From contig NZ_JAAXMT010000008.1 of assembly GCF_012277075.1 (NCBI RefSeq), positions 1-64,000 on the forward strand: DNA of 64,000 nt, given 5' to 3'. Position numbers and translations under genes: made by a program. The notes beneath the pieces are model-generated. The model was given only the letters and a program-made list of their open reading frames with translations. It searched no databases and was not told the origin of the DNA. This document shows positions 46,519 through 57,099 of this stretch, piece by piece; position 1 is the first letter of the stretch; the number at the start of each line of letters is the position of its first letter. The DNA is from Streptococcus alactolyticus (GTDB taxonomy: Bacteria; Bacillota; Bacilli; Lactobacillales; Streptococcaceae).

Positions 46519-46998
46519 CTAATGGGCTTGGCTGACTTGGGCTAATCGCTTCATGGTAATTTTGGCAAGACGTTCCACATCTGCACCGGTCCCACGTAAT
46601 TCAAAATCACCTAACATTGGGAAACCAAAACGTTTGGCGTATTGGTTGGCTGTCAGGCAATACTGCTCGTTGAAATTGCGGTTTCCAGAGCCAATAATAC
46701 CAATGCAGTGCTTATCATTGCCGTGTGCAACGATGAAATCCCCCAAAGGATTGGTTAAAATTTCCACATCGCCTGTATCAATGCCGTTTCCTCCCTCTAA
46801 ATAAGTTGGCAAAATGGCGACAAAAGGTTCTGTAATAGGGAAAGTATCATGATTAAGGTCTTTAACATTGATTTCTTCTGTCTGTAAGTCATACTGACTC
46901 AGCAAATGCTCCCTAAAACGCTTGGCAAAGCTCTTGGTATTGCCACTTAAACTAATATAAACAACATATAAGAGTGATTGTCTCTTTTGATCTAACAT
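46519..46998 (-). CDS. nrdI: Flavodoxin-like NrdI protein
   Basis: 159 aa, FMN-binding [11 protein letters not shown] and the [12 protein letters not shown] loop specific to NrdI. NrdI supplies oxidant to load manganese into class Ib ribonucleotide reductase (NrdF). No nrdE, nrdF or nrdH is beside it, so it acts with genes elsewhere or is a second copy. Confidence 0.9.
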   Translation of the reverse strand: MLDQKRQSLLYVVYISLSGNTKSFAKRFREHLLSQYDLQTEEINVKDLNHDTFPITEPFVAILPTYLEGGNGIDTGDVEILTNPLGDFIVAHGNDKHCIGIIGSGNRNFNEQYCLTANQYAKRFGFPMLGDFELRGTGADVERLAKITMKRLAQVSQAH

Positions 46999-47129
46999 CG
47001 CAATGTACCTTTCAATAGTCTACCTAAAAATGTAACATAAAGGACTGAGATAGACAAGGAAGAGGGGAACTATAGATTTTAAAATACCCCTAAAGGATCA
47101 GATGCGCTGTAAACCTTTAGGGATATTGA

Positions 47130-48530
47130 CTACTCATTAAATCCGTTGTCAACAGTAACTTGTTTGAACCACTCACCAGATTTTTTAATTGTTTTGACTT
47201 GTGTATGAATATTATTTGATATAAATCCATAGCGATTACGATAAGCATTCACCCAAGACCAACAATCAATTGGTGTCCAAAGGTGATATCCAAAACAATT
47301 TGAACCTTCCTTGATTCCTCGGTGAAGACAAGCAAGATGTTCTTTGATAAAGTCAATACGATAGTCATCCTGAATTTGCCCATTTTCGTCCATGAAACGT
47401 CCCTCATGAGAAACCCCCATCCCATTTTCAGAAACAAACCAAGGAATGTTCTTATAATTATCTCGAATATTGATAGCGATGTCGTAAATAGCTTCTGGAT
47501 AAATTTCCCATCCTTTATCAATATTCATACGACGACCAGGCATGTTGTATTCATCGTAGTAACGGTTTGGTAACCAATCGCCTACAGAATTCGGCGCAAT
47601 ATCAGGTGCTTTTACACGATTGGGGTGATAAAAATTAACTCCTAAAAAGTCCATAGTATTTGTTTTAAGGATGTCAGAATCTCCAAGTTCTGTTTGCCAA
47701 ATAACCCCATCATTTGTTAGAATCTCTTCGAGTTCTTTTGGAAATTCTCCATTGATAGCAGGTTCAAGGAACATTTTGTTGTTCCAAAGTTCAGCAAAGT
47801 GTGCTGCGGCTAAATCTTCTTTGGAATTAGAGGCAGAGTAAGTAGGTGTTAAATTTAAAATTGTACCAATTCGTCCACCGTCTTTATCTAAACCAAGCTC
47901 TTTAAATTTAGCGATAGCTTTTGCAGAAGCAATATTTAAGTTATATGCAACTTGAACTGCTTTTTTACCATCAACTAATTTAGGGTAATGAAATTGATAA
48001 AGGTATTCTCCGTCAACAACAACCATTGGTTCATTGTGTGTTGTCCAATCTTTAACGCGATTGCCAAAAGCCTTAAACGCTTGTTCTGCAAAGCCAACAT
48101 AAAGATCTACGACATGGCGTGCTTCCCACCCTCCATATCTGTGATAAAGCTCAACAGGTAGATCGAAGTGATGCAAATTCATAATGGGACGAATGCCATT
48201 TTCGATGAAGCAGTCGATGACATTATTATAGAATTCTAGTGCCTCTTGATTAACGGTATTTGTTTCAAGGTCATCGATTAGACGGGTCCATTGAATAGAG
48301 GTACGAACACTATTAAGCCCAACTTTTTTCATTAAAGCAATATCTTCTTTTTAGCTATTATAAAAGTTTGAGGCTGTATCAGGTCCTACATGGTTATAAA
48401 ATACCTCAGGTTCAATTTCATACCAATAGTCAAACATATTAGCGTGTTTTTTATTGAAACGTCCTTCGCTTTGAGGTCCTGATGTAGCAGCACCCCACCA
48501 AAAATGATTTGGAAATGTGTAAGTTACCAT
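47130..48530 (-). pseudogene. GH1 6-phospho-beta-glucosidase, single nonsense codon
   Basis: Starts at ATG 48528-48530 with GAGGTG upstream (TFPNHFWWGAATSGPQSEGR). An in-frame TAA at 48351-48353 breaks it (FYNS stop KEDIALMKK; relatives have Tyr there). The rest is intact, including TTHNEP (catalytic acid/base) and VSENGMG (nucleophile). Only one base change separates it from a full gene. It would hydrolyse phosphorylated beta-glucosides taken in by the PTS. The EIIC gene divergent from it carries the same kind of lesion. The short 3' part from ATG 48332 lacks the N-terminal barrel strands. Confidence 0.9.
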
Positions 48531-48675
48531 AAGCTTCACCTCATTTTATTTTCAATAAAATTATATACTTTTCAAATACAAAAAACAATATTCATATTTA
48601 AAAATACTATACTTTTAATCAGGAATATTTTATACTTACACTGTAAAGATAAAATTAGAAGAAAGAGGCGTAGTT

Positions 48676-49944
48676 ATGAACAAATTTCTGGATAGTATTA
48701 GCGACAAGCTCTTACCTGTAGCAAACAAATTAGCATCAAATCGATATCTATCAATTTTAAGAGATGCTTTTATATTGGCGTTTCCTTTAACCATGTTTGG
48801 CTCGATTGTTGTGGTTATTTGTAATCTTCCTTTTTTAAACGGCTAAATGAAAGCGCTTTTTAACGAACTGTTAGGTAGTGGTCAAAGTGCAACCATGTCT
48901 ATTATGACCGTCTTTGTTACTTTTGGTATTGGTTATTATTTATCAAAATCTTATGATGTGGAAGGTATTTTTGGGGGTGCTATTTCATTTGCAAGTTTCC
49001 TTATATTGACACCATTTTTTGTCACAAGCGATAGTGGTGAAACGATTTTGAGTGTTTTAAGTCTTGATCGACTTGGTGCTAAAGGGATGTTTCTTGGAAT
49101 GATTGTATCTTTTATAGCAGCTGAGATTTATAGTAGAACTAGCCGAAAAGGTTGGCAAATAAAAATGCCTGATAGCGTTCCACCTGCAGTTGCTAAATCA
49201 TTTGCCGCATTGATTCCAGCTATATTAACTTTATCTATTTTTACCGCTATCAATGCTATTGTGACAGTTGGTTTAAATACCAATCTTCATGATGTTATTT
49301 ATAATATTATTCAAGTTCCGTTAGTTGGTTTGGGAAGTAGTATTTGGGCAACGTTGCTTGCTATCTTCTTTATTCAATTCTTATGGTTTTTCGGACTTCA
49401 TGGACAAATTCTTGTAAATTCGGTAATGGATCCCGTTTGGAATACTCTAATGTTCGAAAACTTGGAAGCCTACAAAGCAGGTGAGCATCTTCCTCATATT
49501 ATTACAAAACCTCTCATGGAGGTATTTACAGTTGGTTTAGGTGGCTCAGGTATGACTTTGGCAGCTGTCATTATTATGGCATTCTTCTTGCGAAAGAAAC
49601 AATATCGTGATGTTGGTCGTTTAGCGTTAGGTGCAGGAATATTCAATGTTAACGAGCCTGTTATCTTTGGTTTACCAATTGTACTAAATGCAACGATTCT
49701 TATTCCTTGGGTCATTGCTCCAATCATTGTTACAGCATTTAATTATTTTGTTATGGCCATTGGGATCGTACCTGCTCCAACAGGTGTGTCTGTACCTTGG
49801 ACTGTCCCAATATTCTTTAGTGGTATAATTGCAACCAATTCGCTAGCAGGAGGACTTCTCCAAATTGTCGATTTTATACTTGTAGGATTTATTTGGTATC
49901 CATTCTTAAGAATGCTAGACAAACAAGAGGATTCTGCGTTATAA
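48676..49944 (+). pseudogene. PTS EIIC, lactose/cellobiose family, single nonsense codon
   Basis: ATG 48676 (NKFLDSISDKLLPVANKLAS), in-frame TAA at 48844-48846 (LPFLNG stop MKALFNELLG; CAA Gln is the likely ancestor), then intact to 49944 with about ten membrane segments and the GLGGSGMTLAAVI and NVNEPVIFGLPI signatures. The ATG right after the TAA allows re-initiation of a 365-aa product lacking the first two helices. No EIIA or EIIB nearby. Divergent from the GH1 pseudogene. Confidence 0.88.
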
Positions 49945-50035
49945 TAAAGGTATTATTGGAATATTGGTCTATACATTAGGAGCTTATTAAAATAAAACGT
50001 ACAGTAAGGAATGGACTTGGAGGAGGCAGGCATTT

Positions 50036-50986
50036 ATGTCAGAACCGTTATTTTTAAAATCGCAAATGCATGATAAAATTTGGGGAGGCACGAAGCTTCG
50101 TGAGGCCTTTGGTTATGATATTCCAACTGAAACAACGGGTGAGTATTGGGCAATCTCAGCTCACCCAAATGGGGTTTCGGTTATCAAAAATGGCATTTAC
50201 GAAGGCGAAGGCTTAGATCAATTGTATCGCGAGCACAAAGAGCTTTTTGGCCACCCAAAATCAGAAGTTTTTCCTTTGTTAATTAAGATTTTGGATGCTA
50301 ATGACTGGCTTAGTGTTCAGGTTCACCCTGATGACGCTTTTGCTTTAGCTCACGAAGGCGAACTTGGTAAAACAGAATGCTGGTATATCATTGCAGCAGA
50401 TGAAGGAGCTGAGATTATATACGGTCATAATGCCAAGTCAAAAGAAGAGTTACGCCAATGGATTGAAGAAGGTCGCTGGGATGATTTGTTAACAAAAATC
50501 CCTGTTAAGGCTGGTGATTTCTTCTATGTTCCAAGTGGGACGATGCACGCGATTGGTAAGGGAATCTTGATTTTAGAAACACAACAATCCAGTGATACAA
50601 CTTATCGTGTTTACGATTTTAATCGTCGTGACGCCCAAGGCAATTTAAGAAAGCTTCACATTGATAAGTCAATTGATGTGTTAACTATTGGGAAACCAGC
50701 AAACAGCACGCCAGCAACGATGGCAGTTGACCATTTGGAATCAACCTTGTTGGTATCAAACAAATTCTTTTCTGTTTACCGTTGGGAAGTTACAGGCTTG
50801 GTCGATTTCACGCAAACTGTTCCTTATTTGTTGCTTAGTGTCTTGTCTGGTCAGGGACAATTGACTGTTGATGGTCGTGTCTATGATCTGAAAAAAGGTG
50901 ATCACTTTATCTTGCCAAATGACGTGAAAGAATGGTCATTTGATGGGAAATTAGAGATGATTGTGAGCCATCCTAACGAAGACTAA
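50036..50986 (+). CDS. manA: Mannose-6-phosphate isomerase, class I
   Basis: 316 aa. Zinc ligands are in VQVHPDD, KTECWYI and the late VPSGTMHAIG. It interconverts mannose-6-P and fructose-6-P. The RBS GGAGGAGGC lies directly upstream. It sits 91 bp past the EIIC pseudogene. Confidence 0.95.
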   Translation: MSEPLFLKSQMHDKIWGGTKLREAFGYDIPTETTGEYWAISAHPNGVSVIKNGIYEGEGLDQLYREHKELFGHPKSEVFPLLIKILDANDWLSVQVHPDDAFALAHEGELGKTECWYIIAADEGAEIIYGHNAKSKEELRQWIEEGRWDDLLTKIPVKAGDFFYVPSGTMHAIGKGILILETQQSSDTTYRVYDFNRRDAQGNLRKLHIDKSIDVLTIGKPANSTPATMAVDHLESTLLVSNKFFSVYRWEVTGLVDFTQTVPYLLLSVLSGQGQLTVDGRVYDLKKGDHFILPNDVKEWSFDGKLEMIVSHPNED

Positions 50987-51055
50987 TACGCATCTTTGGT
51001 TTGTTCTACTTTTTATAATAAAACAGGAAATCCGTATGGATTTCTTTTCTGTTAT

Positions 51056-51174
51056 CTTGTCAACAACCTGTGACAAGATGTTTTACTTGTGTCAACGAGA
51101 AAAAGTTAGTTATATTAGCATCTAACATCTGATGGGTTGACAAGTTTGTCAAGTTAAGTTGGCAAACTTGTCAA
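51056..51174. promoter_or_regulatory. Cluster of TTGACAA-type inverted repeats (GntR operator)
   Basis: TTGACAAGTTTGTCAA (51137-51152) and TTGGCAAACTTGTCAA (51159-51174), near-palindromes 22 bp apart. A further inverted pair CTTGTCAacaacctgTGACAAG is at 51056-51077. They precede the GntR gene and suggest cooperative autoregulation. Confidence 0.75.
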
Positions 51175-51206
51175 CGACGTGTCAAGGCTTGAAAGAAGGG
51201 AAAATT

Positions 51207-51920
51207 ATGGAAAAATACAATCTTATTGCAAACGATGTCCGAAAGAAAATTTTAGAAGGGTTTTATAAGCCAAATGAGCAGTTGCCTTTTGAACGTGATT
51301 TTTGTGAGTACTACAATGTGAGTAAAATGACGGTTAAAAAAGCTCTGGATATTTTGGTGGCGGAAGGTTTGATTTACAAACGTCGTGGGGCTGGGACTTT
51401 TGTCATGGATTTACCAGTTGAAAAGATGGAAAAAATGCTGATGGATATTCAGATGATGGGGATGACAGCTTTTTATCCTGATAAAATGATTACTAGTCGA
51501 GTTTTGGATTTTTCAGTGGTGAAAGCAACACCTGAAATTGCTGATAAATTGAAAATCAAAGAAACCAGCTTTGTTTACAAAATCAATCGCGTGCGTTTTG
51601 TGAATGATAAGCCTACTGTCATCGAAGAAACTTATATGCCTATCGATTTGATTACAGGATTGCGCTTAGAGCAAGTTGAGCATTCGATTTATGATTACAT
51701 TGAGAATGATTTAGGTTTGAAAATCCAATCAGGTCACCGTACGATTACGGTTCGCCGTGCAACAGATACGGAAGCACATTATTTGGATTTGGAAAGCGGC
51801 GATCCTGTGGCAGTTGCGGTTCAAACAGGTTATTTAAATACAGGTGTGGCTTTTGAATATTCTATCAGTAAACACCGCTACGACGAATTTTCTGTTGATA
51901 TTGTTTTGACCCATAATTAA
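51207..51920 (+). CDS. GntR/HutC-family transcriptional regulator
   Basis: 237 aa from ATG 51207 (GAAAGAAGGG upstream); a frame from 51159 begins inside the operator repeats and is rejected. N-terminal winged helix (ERDFCEYYNVSKMTVKKALD, then GLIYKRRGAGTFV) and a C-terminal UTRA effector domain. HutC members sense sugars or amino-sugar phosphates. No clear target beyond itself; manA next door is one possibility. Confidence 0.9.
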   Translation: MEKYNLIANDVRKKILEGFYKPNEQLPFERDFCEYYNVSKMTVKKALDILVAEGLIYKRRGAGTFVMDLPVEKMEKMLMDIQMMGMTAFYPDKMITSRVLDFSVVKATPEIADKLKIKETSFVYKINRVRFVNDKPTVIEETYMPIDLITGLRLEQVEHSIYDYIENDLGLKIQSGHRTITVRRATDTEAHYLDLESGDPVAVAVQTGYLNTGVAFEYSISKHRYDEFSVDIVLTHN

Positions 51921-52027
51921 TGCTAGAGATGCCGTGATTTTTACGGCAGATGAGTTGGTATTTTAGGGTATTTAATGTTAAAATAATAGACAATATCAAC
52001 AATCTGTATGCGTAAGAAGAGGTCATT

Positions 52028-54247
52028 ATGGCAAAAAATGTAAATTTAACAGGAGAAGAAGTCGTTGAGCTGACAGCTCAGTACATGAGCGAATCTGATG
52101 TTCAAATGGTCCAAAAGGCGTTGGATTATGCTACTAAAGCTCATTTTTACCAAGTCAGACAATCTGGTGAGCCTTATATCATTCACCCGATCCAAGTAGC
52201 GGGCATTTTAGCGGAACTTCATTTAGATGCGGTAACAGTGGCTTGTGGTTTCTTGCACGATGTGGTAGAAGATACCGAGTTGACTTTGGAAGACATTGAA
52301 AAAGAATTTGGACGCGATGTGCGTGATATCGTGGATGGAGTGACCAAGCTTGGTAAGGTTGAATACAAATCACACGAAGAACAATTGGCAGAGAACCATC
52401 GTAAAATGCTGATGGCGATGTCAAAAGATATTCGCGTTATCTTGGTCAAATTGGCAGACAGGCTACACAATATGCGTACGTTGAAACACTTACGTAAGGA
52501 TAAGCAGGAACGTATTTCGCGTGAAACCATGGAAATTTACGCACCTTTGGCACACCGTTTAGGGATTAGCCGTATCAAGTGGGAATTGGAAGATTTGTCT
52601 TTTCGTTACCTTAATGAAGTCGAGTTTTACAAGATTTCTCACATGATGAAGGAAAAACGTCGTGAAAGAGAAGCCTTGGTTGACGAGATTGTCAAGAAAA
52701 TCAAGGACTACACGCAAGAACAAGGGCTTTACGGCGATGTTTATGGACGTCCAAAACACATTTACTCAATTTACCGCAAGATGCGTGACAAAAAGAAACG
52801 CTTTGATCAGATTTATGATCTGATTGCCATTCGTTGCATTATGGAAACACCAAGCGATGTTTATGCCATGGTGGGTTACATTCACGAATTGTGGCGCCCA
52901 ATGCCAGGACGTTTCAAAGACTACATTGCGGCTCCAAAGGCAAATGGTTATCAATCAATCCATACCACTGTTTATGGTCCAAAAGGTCCCATTGAAATCC
53001 AAATTAGAACCAAGGAAATGCACCAAGTCGCCGAATATGGTGTAGCTGCTCACTGGGCTTATAAAAAAGGAATCAAAGGCAAGGTTGACAAGCAAGAACA
53101 AGCGGTCGGCATGAGCTGGATTAAAGAGCTTGTGGAATTGCAAGACGCTTCAAACGGTGATGCCATTGACTTTGTGGATTCTGTTAAGGAAGATATTTTC
53201 TCAGAGCGCATTTACGTCTTTACACCGACAGGTGCCGTGCAAGAATTGCCAAAAGATTCTGGTCCGATTGATTTTGCCTACGCTATCCACACACAAGTAG
53301 GTGAAAAGGCAGTTGGTGCCAAGGTTAATGGACGCATGGTTCCCTTGACGGCTAAATTAAAAACAGGTGATGTCGTTGAAATTGTCACCAATCAAAATTC
53401 ATTTGGGCCTAGCCGTGACTGGATTAAGATTGTTAAGACCAACAAAGCTCGCAATCGTATTCGTCAATTTTTGAAAAACCAAGACAAGGAACTCTCGGCC
53501 AATAAAGGTCGTGAGTTGTTGGTGGATTATTTTCAAGACCATGGTTACGTTGCTAATAAATATCTAGATAAAAAGCATATCGAAGCGATTTTGCCACGTT
53601 TTAGTGTGCGCAGTGAGGAAGCCTTGTATGCAGCTGTTGGATTTGGCGAAATCAGCGCCGTTGCTGTCTTTAATCGCCTGACTGAAAAAGAACGTCGTGA
53701 GGAAGAGCGTGCGAGAGCCAAAGCCGAAGCCGAAGAATTGATGAAAGGCGGCGAAGTCAAGACTGAAAACCGCGATGTTTTGAAGGTTCGCAGTGAAAAT
53801 GGCGTGATTATTCAAGGGGCGTCAGGTTTGCTGATGCGTATCGCAAAATGTTGTAATCCTGTACCAGGTGATCCTATCGAAGGCTACATTACAAAAGGTC
53901 GCGGGGTTGCCATTCACCGTGCTGATTGCCATAATATCAAGAGCCAAGAGGGCTATGAAGAACGTTTAATTGAAGTGGAGTGGGACGATGCTAATTCAAG
54001 CAATGACTACTTGGCGGAAATTGATATTTACGGCTTGAACCGTTCAGGATTGCTCAATGACGTGCTACAAGTCGTGTCAAATGCGACAAAAAACGTATCA
54101 ACCGTCAATGCCCAACCAACTAAGGATATGAAGTTTGCTAATATCCATATTAGCTTTGCTATTCCTAATCTAACAGCTCTGACAAGCGTGGTTGATAAAA
54201 TCAAAATCATTCCCGATGTTTATTCTGTTAAGCGAACAAATGGGTGA
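52028..54247 (+). CDS. rel: Bifunctional (p)ppGpp synthetase/hydrolase Rel
   Basis: 739 aa. HD hydrolase (HPIQVAGILAEL, FLHDVVEDT), synthetase domain (YRKMRDKKKRFDQIYDLIAIRC, AAPKANGYQSIHT), TGS (VFTPTGAVQELPKDSG) and C-terminal ACT. Master of the stringent response in streptococci. Normal length and no lesion. Confidence 0.97.
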   Translation: MAKNVNLTGEEVVELTAQYMSESDVQMVQKALDYATKAHFYQVRQSGEPYIIHPIQVAGILAELHLDAVTVACGFLHDVVEDTELTLEDIEKEFGRDVRDIVDGVTKLGKVEYKSHEEQLAENHRKMLMAMSKDIRVILVKLADRLHNMRTLKHLRKDKQERISRETMEIYAPLAHRLGISRIKWELEDLSFRYLNEVEFYKISHMMKEKRREREALVDEIVKKIKDYTQEQGLYGDVYGRPKHIYSIYRKMRDKKKRFDQIYDLIAIRCIMETPSDVYAMVGYIHELWRPMPGRFKDYIAAPKANGYQSIHTTVYGPKGPIEIQIRTKEMHQVAEYGVAAHWAYKKGIKGKVDKQEQAVGMSWIKELVELQDASNGDAIDFVDSVKEDIFSERIYVFTPTGAVQELPKDSGPIDFAYAIHTQVGEKAVGAKVNGRMVPLTAKLKTGDVVEIVTNQNSFGPSRDWIKIVKTNKARNRIRQFLKNQDKELSANKGRELLVDYFQDHGYVANKYLDKKHIEAILPRFSVRSEEALYAAVGFGEISAVAVFNRLTEKERREEERARAKAEAEELMKGGEVKTENRDVLKVRSENGVIIQGASGLLMRIAKCCNPVPGDPIEGYITKGRGVAIHRADCHNIKSQEGYEERLIEVEWDDANSSNDYLAEIDIYGLNRSGLLNDVLQVVSNATKNVSTVNAQPTKDMKFANIHISFAIPNLTALTSVVDKIKIIPDVYSVKRTNG

Positions 54248-54327
54248 TGTTTTCTGTTAAATAAAGCACAGACTCCCAGTAGTTTTGTTCACTATTGGGG
54301 GTCTTTCGTCTAAGAAAGGTAATTAAA

Positions 54328-54771
54328 ATGAAAATTGTGATGCAACGTGTCAAGCGTGCAGCCGTAAGCATCGATGAGGCTACTGTTGGTGCGATAGACC
54401 AAGGACTTCTATTATTGGTTGGCGTGGGACCAGATGACCAGCAGGAAGATTTGGATTATGCGGTGCGTAAAATCGTCAATATGCGTATTTTTTCAGATGA
54501 TAATGGTAAGATGAACTTGTCAGTCCAAGATATCAAGGGCAAGATTTTGTCTGTTTCTCAGTTTACGCTGTTTGCAGAAACCAAAAAAGGCAATCGCCCA
54601 GCTTTTTCAGGTGCTGCAGAGCCTGAGATGGCAGAGAAGTATTATCAAGCGTTTAATGCTGCCCTATCCCAATTTGTCCCAGTTGAAACAGGGCAATTTG
54701 GTGCTGATATGCAGGTAAGTCTAGTCAATGACGGCCCTGTGACTATCCTACTAGACACCAAATCGCGCTAG
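54328..54771 (+). CDS. dtd: D-aminoacyl-tRNA deacylase
   Basis: 147 aa from ATG 54328 with AGAAAGGT upstream; a longer frame from 54295 lacks a site. Motifs [15 protein letters not shown] and the C-terminal [12 protein letters not shown] are diagnostic. Proofreads D-amino acids mischarged on tRNA. Follows rel as in most Firmicutes. Confidence 0.96.
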   Translation: MKIVMQRVKRAAVSIDEATVGAIDQGLLLLVGVGPDDQQEDLDYAVRKIVNMRIFSDDNGKMNLSVQDIKGKILSVSQFTLFAETKKGNRPAFSGAAEPEMAEKYYQAFNAALSQFVPVETGQFGADMQVSLVNDGPVTILLDTKSR

Positions 54772-54802
54772 TAATGTCTGTATTTAAAATGATTGGAGAG
54801 AT

Positions 54803-55651
54803 ATGTCAATAGAGAAATGGTTCCCTGAAGCTCGTCGTGACAAAGAGGACACGTCTGGTGAGGAGTGGATTGTTTTAGAGGAAAATGGTCAAAAGTGGTA
54901 CCTTCCCATTGCCCAACTCAGTGAGCGTGAAAAAGCCTTGCTGCAGTTTAAGCAGGTGGCCATTTCAGATAATAGTCACACCAACCATTCTTGGTATCGG
55001 TATTTGGTGCAAAAAAAGGGCAATCCTCCAACAACCTACAAACGACTACAGATGATTTACATCGAGCATCCTTATGCCCTTCCCAAAGAGTTGTTCACGT
55101 TTTTTAAGGCGCTATTGCCTAATCTCATTACGGTGGTGACCTTGTCGGAAAATCGTAGCTTGCTCTTGCTCAATCAAGAACAGCCAATGGTGGTTGAGGA
55201 TGTCATTCAAGATGTGTTGCCGACTTTGGAGAGTGATTTTGGAACCAAGCTGACCGTTTTCTTTGGCAATTGCTGGAATTGTGTGAAAAAGGAAGATGCT
55301 CAGATTTATTTTGAGGAGGAGATGCGGCTTTTTTCAAGTGTCAAATTGTATGGTGGCAATGAGAGAACCAGTACTTTTTCAGAATTGCTCCTCTTAAACC
55401 TTGCGCATGCTTCAGATGTTCCTACGATTAAACGCACGCTGTTGGAGTGTATTGACAGTAGCAAAGATATGCGTGATGTCATCATGATGTTGTGGCAAGA
55501 GCAGGGGAATTTAGCTAAAACAGCTCAACACCTGTACATTCACCGCAACTCCCTTCAGTATAAGTTGGAAAAATTTCGCTTAGCTTCTGGTTTGAATGTG
55601 AAAAACTTAAATGATTTGACCTTGTCTTATTTGTTGGTCAAGATGTCTTAA
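54803..55651 (+). CDS. PucR/CdaR-type regulator with C-terminal HTH
   Basis: 282 aa. A non-DNA-binding N-terminal part and a C-terminal helix-turn-helix of the HTH_30 type (WQEQGNLAKTAQHLYIHRNS, then LQYKLEKFRLASGLN). Conserved next to msmK in streptococci. Probably senses a metabolite and controls sugar use, but targets are unknown. Confidence 0.85.
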   Translation: MSIEKWFPEARRDKEDTSGEEWIVLEENGQKWYLPIAQLSEREKALLQFKQVAISDNSHTNHSWYRYLVQKKGNPPTTYKRLQMIYIEHPYALPKELFTFFKALLPNLITVVTLSENRSLLLLNQEQPMVVEDVIQDVLPTLESDFGTKLTVFFGNCWNCVKKEDAQIYFEEEMRLFSSVKLYGGNERTSTFSELLLLNLAHASDVPTIKRTLLECIDSSKDMRDVIMMLWQEQGNLAKTAQHLYIHRNSLQYKLEKFRLASGLNVKNLNDLTLSYLLVKMS

Positions 55652-55695
55652 TTTTGGTCATCTTGCACAAAAAAACTTGGGCATTTTGTCTCTAT

Positions 55696-55721
55696 TTTGT
55701 AAACGCTGCCTTTGCTATAAT
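55696..55721 (+). promoter_or_regulatory. msmK promoter with cre-like site
   Basis: Extended -10 TGCTATAAT (TATAAT 55716-55721). TTGTAAACGCTGCC (55697-55710) upstream resembles a cre with mismatches. Confidence 0.55.
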
Positions 55722-55750
55722 AAAAGCACATCGTTCAAAGGAGTAACAAA

Positions 55751-56884
55751 ATGGTCGAATTAAATCTTAACCACATTTACAAAAAATACCCAAATGCAAG
55801 CCACTATGCTGTTGAGGACTTCAACCTTGACATTAAAGATAAAGAATTTATCGTCTTCGTAGGACCTTCAGGTTGCGGGAAGTCAACAACGCTTCGTATG
55901 GTTGCAGGTCTTGAGGACATCACAGAAGGTGAACTTAAAATTGACGGCGAAGTGGTCAATGACAAAGCACCAAAAGATCGTGATATTGCCATGGTTTTCC
56001 AAAACTACGCCCTTTACCCACACATGAGCGTTTATGATAACATGGCCTTTGGTCTGAAATTAAGAAAATACAAAAAAGACGATATTGACAAACGTGTTCG
56101 TGAAGCTGCTCAAATCCTTGGTTTGACCGAGTTTCTTCAACGTAAACCAGCTGACTTGTCAGGTGGCCAACGCCAACGTGTTGCCATGGGACGTGCAATT
56201 GTCCGTGACGCCAAAGTATTCTTGATGGATGAGCCTTTGTCAAACTTGGATGCGAAATTGCGTGTGTCAATGCGTGCTGAAATCGCTAAAATTCACCGCC
56301 GTATCGGGGCAACAACTATCTACGTTACCCACGACCAAACCGAAGCCATGACACTGGCTGACCGCATCGTTATCATGAGTTCAACGAAAAACCCTGACGG
56401 TTCAGGAACTATTGGACGCGTGGAACAAATCGGAACCCCACAAGAACTCTACAACCGTCCAGCTAATAAATTTGTCGCTGGCTTTATCGGAAGCCCAGCC
56501 ATGAACTTCTTTGAAGCAACTGTTGACGGTGATACGCTAGTGAGCGATGGTGGCTTCACTGTGAAATTGCCAGAAGGCCAAAAGAAATTGCTTGAAACCA
56601 AAGGATACAATGGCAAACGCGTTATCTTTGGTATTCGTCCAGAAGACGTATCAAATAACCCATTGGCACGTGAAACTTACCCTGGCGCAACGCTTTCAGC
56701 TGAAGTGACCGTATCAGAGTTGCTTGGTTCAGAAACCATGCTTTACGTTCGTTCAGGTGGTGTTGAATTGGTAGCACGTACCGATGCGCGTGACGTTTTC
56801 GAACCAGGTCAAGCTGTTGAATTAACCTTCAACGTTGCCAAAGGACATTTCTTCGACCCTGAAACAGAAAAAGCTATTCGCTAA
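55751..56884 (+). CDS. msmK: Shared sugar-ABC-transporter ATPase MsmK
   Basis: 377 aa. Walker A GPSGCGKST, signature LSGGQRQR, Walker B VFLMDEPLSNLD and a C-terminal OB/TOBE regulatory domain. In streptococci one MsmK drives several sugar importers (raffinose, maltodextrins, and others). It is coded apart from msmEFG (61089 on), as in S. pneumoniae. PTS and CcpA control of similar ATPases is known. Confidence 0.96.
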   Translation: MVELNLNHIYKKYPNASHYAVEDFNLDIKDKEFIVFVGPSGCGKSTTLRMVAGLEDITEGELKIDGEVVNDKAPKDRDIAMVFQNYALYPHMSVYDNMAFGLKLRKYKKDDIDKRVREAAQILGLTEFLQRKPADLSGGQRQRVAMGRAIVRDAKVFLMDEPLSNLDAKLRVSMRAEIAKIHRRIGATTIYVTHDQTEAMTLADRIVIMSSTKNPDGSGTIGRVEQIGTPQELYNRPANKFVAGFIGSPAMNFFEATVDGDTLVSDGGFTVKLPEGQKKLLETKGYNGKRVIFGIRPEDVSNNPLARETYPGATLSAEVTVSELLGSETMLYVRSGGVELVARTDARDVFEPGQAVELTFNVAKGHFFDPETEKAIR

Positions 56885-56917
56885 TTTAACGCTATCCAAA
56901 ACAGAACTCTTCTAGAA

Positions 56918-56967
56918 TACAACCCAAAAAGCCTTACGTCTAACGACGGAGGGCTTTTTTGGGTTTT
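56918..56967. terminator. msmK terminator
   Basis: AACCCAAAAAGCC and GGGCTTTTTTGGGTT pair around an inner CGTC-TAAC-GACG hairpin. Confidence 0.85.
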
Positions 56968-57099
56968 CATCATAAAATAAAGTTACTTACCAAATGAAAT
57001 GAACTAGCACCACGAGTAAAAGGTATCCTAGCAGCCTTTATCACTGTCAATGTTTATAAATTCTGTGTACTTCGTGACATCACCATCAAGATACCAAAA

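Noticed and set aside
48847..49944. EIIC as an intact 365-aa gene
   Set aside because: In-frame upstream sequence back to 48676 encodes the normal N-terminus with an RBS, so the TAA is a lesion.
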